Of a DNA stretch of 64,000 nucleotides, positions 58,501-64,000 are shown one piece after another. A program made the translations under genes and the position numbers. Position 1 is the first letter of the stretch; each line of letters starts with the position of its first letter. Below the pieces are notes generated by a model. It was not told the DNA's origin and ran no database searches. It saw only the letters and a program-made list of their open reading frames with translations. Source of the stretch: Nyssa sinensis (lineage: Eukaryota; Streptophyta; Magnoliopsida; Cornales; Nyssaceae). The DNA is taken from NCBI GenBank assembly GCA_008638375.1, contig CM018035.1, positions 5,887,077-5,951,076 on the forward strand. Direction: 5' to 3'.

Positions 58501-61020
58501 ATTTGATATAACTCTCTCCTTTTGACCTTTTTGTTGACAAAGCTTCTTTGGCTTGTGCTACTCAAACTAAAATAATGTTTTCATTTTCCAGACCTAGACG
58601 TGACAGATCTGATGATGACACAAGCATTGGTAGCTCAACCCATGAACACCAAATTTCACAGAATTCTTCTCCCCGTTTTGAGGATCACGTTGAACATATT
58701 CTGGCTGGAAAACCTGGCTTTGATATCAGTGGAAGAATCTTGGATGGCATGCCTATACAATCTCATCATAGGAGAGGAGGTTTATCAGGCGACATTCCCC
58801 TTAGTAAAGGAGATATGTATGATTTTTAACTTGCATAATCTCTTCACTTTTGGTTAAAGCAGTCCATATGTTATAGTTAGTGGACACTATCTTTTTCATA
58901 ATATTACTTGGAAGCCATGCCAGCACAATCTATTTAGCTTCCATGGAAAATTACAGTTTTGTGCGTGTCTTGCCTTTAGTTCTTTGGCCAAGGTGCTGGC
59001 AGATGTTGGGGGTGGATCTGACATTGCTTACTGTTGATGATTGAGGGTGCATTTGTACCCCCATGCCACTGGAATGGCTTAAATTGTTTTCCACTGCATT
59101 TTTAGGCTGGAATTATTGCTTAAAATGAGTATTAGTGGACACAGAACACCAAAATTCCAAAAAGGAACCTATCTCTCAAAATTCAAAAATACAATAGGAC
59201 TGCATTATATTTTGTATGAGAACCTGCAAGTCTTCATGTGCTGGATATAATCTGAAAGGAACCAAAATTACAAAAAAGGAACCTAACACTCAAAAAGACA
59301 ATAGCAAGAGATAAGACCGTAAATTGATTGTCTAATTTACAAAATGAAAACGAGTCATAAGTTTAACATCAAATTCAACTAAGAAAGTGGCATATATTGC
59401 TTTATTAGCCTTTCGGATGATAATCTGGTTTTTTGCCTATTCTCTCCGTATCAGTTTAAGGTGCTAATTATAAGAACAGTCCTAATCTAAAGGCACCAGA
59501 CCCGTATCTTCCTTTGGTATTACTTTAAGATGTTCAAGATCATCTGGGTCCCGAGTCCCGACTCTCAGTCTTCTCTGGTGAATAGCAAGACATACATGAC
59601 ATTTGGCAGTTATGTTTTACATACACCAATTTTTTTTTTTTGATCGGTAAAAGTAATTCGTATTACTCACAAGGGCCCAGGTAAGACCCTAAAAAATACA
59701 AAAGAAAAGGGACCGGCTACAACTTTAAAGCCTAAGATCCCCCCAAAAATCAATGAACTTGTCTAAATACAAAGGGATATTCCTCTTTGATCCAAAAACA
59801 AAAAGTTTTTAGAAGAATGTCTTTCAACTTCCAAGAAGGTAATTCTTTTCCTTCAAATATTCTATGATTCCTTTCCCTCCAAGTGCACCAAATGAGGCAT
59901 GTGGGAGCCATCTTCCAAGCAATTCTTAAATCCTTTCGGACTTTGTTGCACCGCCAACACAAAAATAGGTGCTTCACTTTTCTTGGCATAACCCAAGAGT
60001 AGCCAAAAAGACAAAAAAACATACTCCAAAGGTCCCTAATATAAGCACAATGAAGAAGAAGGTGGTCTTCCTATTCTTCCTCCTTCTTGCAAAGCCAACA
60101 AGATGGAACCCGCGCCGTTTCAGATTATCTTGGATCAAAATTACACCCCAAATAAACTCCCATGCAAAATTGGCTGCTTTAGATGGAACCTGTGAATTCC
60201 AAATCAGTTACCAAGGGAAGGAGACCCCCTGGACTTCCCTCAAGCTCCCATAAAAAGAGCGCACAGAGAAAGTCCCATCACCACTGCCCTTCCAAATGAG
60301 CCCATCTCTACTACCTCCCTTCACCTCAAACCTATTTATAGCTTCTGGAAATTGTACAATTTTGTTTATCTAGCAGATTTTTTCTTTCTCTTGTTGTTTC
60401 TCTTCTTTTGAGTTTTTATCAATTGCAATCAAGATATTTCACTTATTATTTTCGTTCTTTGATTACCATGTGTTATGTTTATGACAATATACTATTTCGA
60501 ATGTTTCTACTAAAATTTGTGTAATTTTCAGCGACAAGTTGCAAAATCATCCCCAGAACATGTCAAATTGCAATGGAGTTCCTGTTCCACAGGCAGGAGA
60601 CGATGCACCTTTTGAAAGTCTTTCTAGAGCTTCTAAAACATCAGGCAAGCAATCACTTTTTTTTTTCTTGATTCTGGGCTTCCTTGGACTGTTATCTTCA
60701 TATGGAAAAACTTCTTGAGTTTATTTGATGGACAAGTTATCTTTGCTCCATTTTGTGTCAAAGGTAATTGCTGCTTTGCCATCTGATCAAAATTTTGTTG
60801 TACCAGCAAACAGTGATGAACTTGATGAGAAAGTAAAGAATCCAGTTGTTCAGCAAAAAGGACGTTTTAAAGTTACATCTGAGAATGTTGACTTAGAGAA
60901 GGTGAAATTGATTATCTGATCCTGACATTCCTACTTTTGTTCAGGTTGAATTTAAAGTTAACCATTTCTTTTCAGGTGGTGGTCCCTCCTCCTGGACTGC
61001 AGAAGAGTCACAGCATGCAG
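48389..61020 (+). CDS. STE20/GCK-like serine/threonine kinase, 15 exons seen, 3' end outside window
   Basis: Exons are 48389-48547, 50611-50865, 54407-54531, 54813-54857, 54942-55023, 55103-55171, 55268-55438, 55540-55605, 57897-57965, 58077-58214, 58302-58366, 58592-58816, 60532-60644, 60807-60901 and 60976-61020. They give 574 residues in one frame. Kinase landmarks are the Gly loop GQGVSASV (20-27), VAIK with Lys42, HRDVK with Asp136, DFG (154-156), GTPCWMAPE (APE 182-184), [16 protein letters not shown], and the conserved tail of the lobe [12 protein letters not shown]. The catalytic set is complete. The tail (303 on) is Ser-rich with [10 protein letters not shown], a family block. Relatives include Arabidopsis At1g79640 and the BLUS1-like STE20 group, which phosphorylate Ser/Thr in cytosolic signalling. 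The exon 13 donor appears to be GC rather than GT. Residue 69 is Leu where relatives have Pro (HPN). The usual C-terminal coiled region lies beyond the window. Confidence 0.93.
48962..49758. repeat. Three tandem copies of a 270-bp unit in kinase intron 1
   Basis: Units start gatgtgtttatttgttatat at 48962, 49232 and 49502. The period is exactly 270 bp, and the third copy is cut short near 49758. Each carries ggttgcttttggatgctaat and ccacaaagattgtgacta. Copies differ by only a few substitutions, so the array is young. The minus-strand open frames at 49064-49255 and 49334-49525 are shadows of this array. Confidence 0.96.
51522..52950. mobile_element. Outer TIR element in kinase intron 2, interrupted by a nested element
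   Basis: The left end gccatgtttggatggcggga and the right end, which reads gccttgtttggatgactgga reversed, are inverted repeats. Similarity continues inward through 'ggataagagggt' and 'ggacaagaaggtggga'. A family A element (51646-52294) interrupts it. Removing that leaves about 780 bp, which includes a (CATA)n(TA)n tract at about 52531-52580. No open frame of note. Confidence 0.7.
51646..52294. mobile_element. TIR element family A, copy 2, nested
   Basis: The left end aaaggatcaaaatttcgttt and the right end (gaaacgatattttgatcctt) are inverted repeats of about 20 bases with one or two mismatches. Flanks share gggtggga with a small offset (51638-51646 and 52298-52306), a possible 8-9-bp target duplication. 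Subterminal repeats of 'cgtttc' and 'gtttcc' mark both arms. The element is 649 bp and non-coding. Confidence 0.75.
53183..53765 (+). mobile_element. Au-like SINE with 13-bp target duplication and an internal insertion
   Basis: The 13-mer aagtgtgaagtga occurs at 53183-53195 and 53753-53765. Inside, the left part has aaggtcactgattcgagtcg, a tRNA-like B-box region. The right part has ggctgcgcacatctaaccct and agagcctcttgcactagga, matching the 3' body I recall for the plant Au SINE. The two halves are separated by roughly 375 bp of A/T-rich sequence (about 53300-53680) that does not belong to the SINE. It lies in kinase intron 2. Confidence 0.75.
53870..54000 (-). mobile_element. Au-like SINE fragment, kinase intron 2
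   Basis: On the minus strand this reads gtaggttcgagttgcg (B-box), then a G-rich run, then gcttacatctaatgctcccc and agaccctacggtgg. This is the order of the Au SINE body. It lacks a clear 3' tail and target duplication. It is antisense to the kinase and only about 100 bp from the SINE at 53183-53765. Confidence 0.65.
56270..56600 (-). mobile_element. LINE ORF1 fragment (DUF4283 N-terminal type), kinase intron 8
   Basis: The minus strand has a long frame with one internal stop. It includes [13 protein letters not shown], an acidic stretch ([20 protein letters not shown]) and [20 protein letters not shown] followed by VKLL. The last part resembles the start of DUF4283 in plant LINE ORF1 proteins (…RLRAPWKNALIVKLLG…). 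The zinc knuckle and the rest of the domain are absent. It is antisense to the kinase. Confidence 0.6.
59625..60350 (-). mobile_element. 5'-truncated LINE fragment, kinase intron 12
   Basis: On the minus strand the fragment reads [20 protein letters not shown], then [14 protein letters not shown], and near its 3' end [20 protein letters not shown] (approximate match 60022-59750). These are the zf-RVT and terminal regions of a plant LINE. Frameshifts and stops break it. A poly-T run at about 59628-59641 marks its A-tail. Clear target duplications were not found. It is related to, but not the same copy as, the fragments at 24130-24500 and 35770-36795. Confidence 0.8.
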
Positions 61021-61786
61021 GTTTGTATTTTGAAGTCAGCTCAGTCAAGCCAAAGTATCAGTTAGTTTGTAACTTATTCTTTTTTGTTGCTCTTTTAAAT
61101 TTTTGGGCTTTTGGATCTAATTCAATTATCCTTCAAGTAAATCCTATGCCACAATTAGTCCTTTGCCCCAATATCTTTATGTGAGTTTGAATTGGTAACA
61201 ATTATTGGAATTTGGGACACTAAATCATAATCTAAATTTACTTCCCAATTTTGGAGTTCTTATGTTGAATTCTTAATTATGTGTTAATTCTCTATTCAAC
61301 CAATTATAGATCTTTCATACAAATACAATAGATCTAAATAATCGATCAGAACATGAAATTGCTATAAATAAAGATAATCTCACAAGCTTTTTTTTATTCT
61401 TTCATTAACTGATTTATGTATCGGATCTCATTCGCCCCATGGTTGGGAACTAATGATTGGCTCTGGCTACAAAGATTTTAGACTTGCATTCAATTCTCAA
61501 GATATAATCAAAATAAATGGCACAATGAACAGTTAATACGTATTTATAGTGGTATGGCAACTTGCCTACTTCTATTCCTGGATCCACATCAGATTTTTTA
61601 CTATCACAAAATAGTTTTCAAGGTTAACCCCAAAACCTTTACATTAATGATTTTGTACCAAACTTTCCTAATTATTTAACACTAGAATTTTGCTAGGCCT
61701 ACCTAGAACCTATATTTGTTTTTCTAACTTGGTTTATCAACAACCAACCATATGAGATTCAACTTAAATTTCACTCTACATTTTTC

Positions 61787-62675
61787 AACAATGAGTTCAT
61801 CTAGAACCAAATTACTTTACAAATTGAATTCAATCAAGTTGTAGAGTTGAAGGATTACCTCTTGCGATGCATATATACCATTCTTGTGCAATACCAAGCT
61901 TAGTTGAAAGGATCTCCAAGTATGACTTCGCATAGTTGCTTGGATCGATGGCTTGATGAGTGATCAAGACACTCTCTTTCTTAGGGTTTCACTTCTTTAG
62001 CTCAAGAAAGAGTCTATCTTTGCCAACGGAAGCTCTGAATAATCTCTCATCAAAATTCTAGTGTCCAGACCTCTCATATATATATATATATAGCCAAGCC
62101 TACCGATGGCTATATTTTTTTAATTCTGACCGATGTTGGTCTACCAAATTGTACATTCGTCGATTTTGCTCTCAAGACATATTTGGTTGACCAATGTTAG
62201 GGTTGGTTGACCACTCTATGTTTTTCGACAATGAGTTCACCACACCTAGAACCAAATTACTTTACAAATTGAATTCAATCAAGTTGTTGAGTTGAAGGAT
62301 TACCTCTTGATATGCATATTTCTTGTACAATACCAAGCTTAGTTGAAAGGATCTCCAAGTTTGACTTCACATACTTGCTTGGATTGATGGCTTGATGAGT
62401 GATCAGGACACTTCTTTAGTTCTTTAGCTCAAGAAAGAGTGTATCTTTGCTCACGGAAGCTCTCAATAATCTCTCATCAAAATTCTAATGTCCAGACCTC
62501 TCATATATATATATATATATATATCTATATTTATATAGCCAAGCCTTCCGACGGCTACTTAATGGCTATATTTTTTTGAATTTTGACCGATGTTAGTCAA
62601 CCAAATTGTACATTCGTCGATTTTGCTCTCAAGACATATTTGGTTAACTAATGTTAGGGTTGGTTGACCACTTTT
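61787..62675. repeat. Tandem direct duplication, period 445 bp
   Basis: The block accaaattactttacaaatt starts at 61806 and 62251. Both copies continue through ggatctccaagt, gatggcttgatgagtgatca, tctcatcaaaattcta, a (TA)n tract, and tttgctctcaagacatattt. The second copy carries extra TA repeats and a short extra stretch near 62530-62560. Sequence identity is high. Confidence 0.93.
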
Positions 62676-62861
62676 GTTGAGGAAATTTTTCTGGGTTGAG
62701 CAAGTTAGTTGACCAATCCACGTATTGGTCAACCAACTTAGTCTGGACTCTGGGTTTGACTACTGGATCAATTTGGTTCATCAAATTGCAGTTTGGTAGA
62801 CTAATACTAACCTAATTGACTCTCTAAGTCTAATCTTGGTCTTCTTAGTTATTCCTATTGG

Positions 62862-63130
62862 CTCCTAAGTCCTTTCTTGCTGCTTGGGCATTCTTCATGT
62901 TGGTGAAACCTGTCTCTTGACTTAAAGCTTGTCTTGATTGTCTCTTTTGATGCCTTCAAGCCTTTATATGTGCTCCAATTGTCAACTCCCCCTTGGCTCC
63001 CAAGTCCTTCCTTGGTGCTTGGGCATTCTTGATGTTGGTGAAACTTGTCTCTTGACTTAAAGCTTGTCTTGTTTATCTCTTTGATGCCTTCAAACCTTTA
63101 TATGTGTTCCATCCAATTGTCAAATCCCAA
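62862..63130. repeat. Tandem direct duplication, period about 135 bp
   Basis: The block gcttgggcattctt occurs at 62882 and 63017. Each copy includes atgttggtgaaac, gtctcttgacttaaagcttg and gatgccttcaa. Copies differ at a few sites. Confidence 0.9.
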
Positions 63131-64000
63131 CCCAAGGGCTACTTACCTTCCAAAAAAAGTGCACCAATTGCCTTCAATGTGTATCCTATGCTAAAGCTTC
63201 ATCCATTTGTATGAAATTTTCCAACCTATGCTACCTAGCATTTACAGACAACTAGATAAGTGCACATATTCTTTTGCCAGCCATCTTTCCAGCCCTTCTC
63301 ATGTGGCTGATGCTTGTCAGTCATTCACTTACAGACTTACAGTTAATAAACCAATGTGCTTAAAAGTTGCTTCGGTGTATCTTTGTCGCCACACCACAAT
63401 TGTCTAATCAAAGTTGTATTCCATTTACATCATCATCTTGCCAAGATATAGTTTTAGTGTCTTATTGCGCAGAGACCCTCCAAGATTCTAATAATGGTTT
63501 CAAAAGAAACAAATTAAATATACTAATCTGAATGTATCTAGAATTGCTCTTATCTGGACCCATTATGTAAGCTTATTAAAAATGGACGCTCCTTTCTTTC
63601 CCTGCTACTTGTTCATTGTTTATTTACAATTCCTGTTTCCATGTCTATCATTTTAAAGTTTAAACACGTTCATGTGTGCAGCGTGTCTGTGTGCATGTGT
63701 TTCTGTGTGAGCAGTGAGCACTGCTTTATTTTAGAAACCCAACTTTGGTTCCCCTTGTGAAGCTTCTCTCTCATTGAAGTTCCCCATGGAACTTTTTGTT
63801 ACAAGTGAGATTTTTAATTCATCTGATTTGAGAAGCAGTAGTTCGATTTTTGCAAAATTAACAAAATAAAGTAAATCTATATTTTATTATTTTGATTTCA
63901 TCATAGGTAAATAGTATTTCTCTGGTTGTGCGCACCTATACATAAGATTTTTCATTTCAAGGTTTGAGCCTCCGATTTAGTGGTTAATAATAGTCTCGCC

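Larger units (their letters stand above)
61021..64000. other. Kinase intron 15 (or later introns), repeat-rich, no exon recognised
   Basis: The kinase frame leaves exon 15 at a gtttgt donor at 61021. I could not find the next exon, expected to encode a coiled C-terminal region, before the window ends. The stretch 61080-61780 has retroelement-like text (tatttatagtggtatggcaacttgcctac near 61543) but no delimited element. Direct duplications are listed at 61787-62675 and 62862-63130. Confidence 0.5.

Noticed and set aside
60773..60919. Kinase exon 14 starting at the caaag acceptor near 60763
   Set aside because: That acceptor would need a phase-0 donor in exon 13, and the available donor leaves phase 1. 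Starting at 60807 restores the conserved frame.

Overview
This window is nuclear DNA from a flowering plant, almost certainly a eudicot. It is AT-rich, its genes are split by GT-AG introns, and coding exons sit among LINE, SINE and terminal-inverted-repeat (TIR) transposon remnants. I saw no operons, ribosome binding sites, CRISPR arrays or prophage. I cannot name the species.

Six genes are supported, most rebuilt exon by exon from conserved protein sequence and splice sites. They are: (1) the 3' end of an AP2 transcription factor of the WRI3/WRI4/ADAP type, + strand, 1-443; (2) a complete nine-exon TLP8-like tubby protein, - strand, 8160-12442; (3) a 101-residue single-pass membrane protein, - strand, 14277-14582; (4) a six-exon SERINC/TMS1 membrane protein, + strand, 20523-26653, with a one-base frameshift in exon 2; (5) a complete twelve-exon RAD23 ubiquitin receptor, - strand, 29751-40984; (6) fifteen exons of a STE20/GCK-like kinase, + strand, 48389-61020, which runs off the window.

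From memory, the Arabidopsis relatives are neighbours on chromosome 1 in two duplicate segments (around At1g16060-At1g16190 and At1g79640-At1g79700). The window therefore looks like an ancestral block with less gene loss. The genes have unrelated jobs (transcription, phosphoinositide-linked tubby function, membrane lipid biology, ubiquitin delivery and DNA repair, kinase signalling) and do not form a pathway.

The rest is introns and intergenic repeats. The RAD23 introns hold a 5'-truncated LINE with a 14-bp target duplication, a SINE, and a nest of three TIR-type elements. Kinase intron 2 holds a nested TIR pair and a SINE with a 13-bp target duplication. A SERINC intron holds a hAT-type MITE with 8-bp flanking duplications. 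Local direct duplications with periods of 48-445 bp recur across the window. I found no clearly new biological system. The best leads are the SERINC frameshift, the nested TIR families, the matched paired G-boxes upstream of the divergent RAD23 and kinase genes, and a predicted spliced uORF in the kinase leader.
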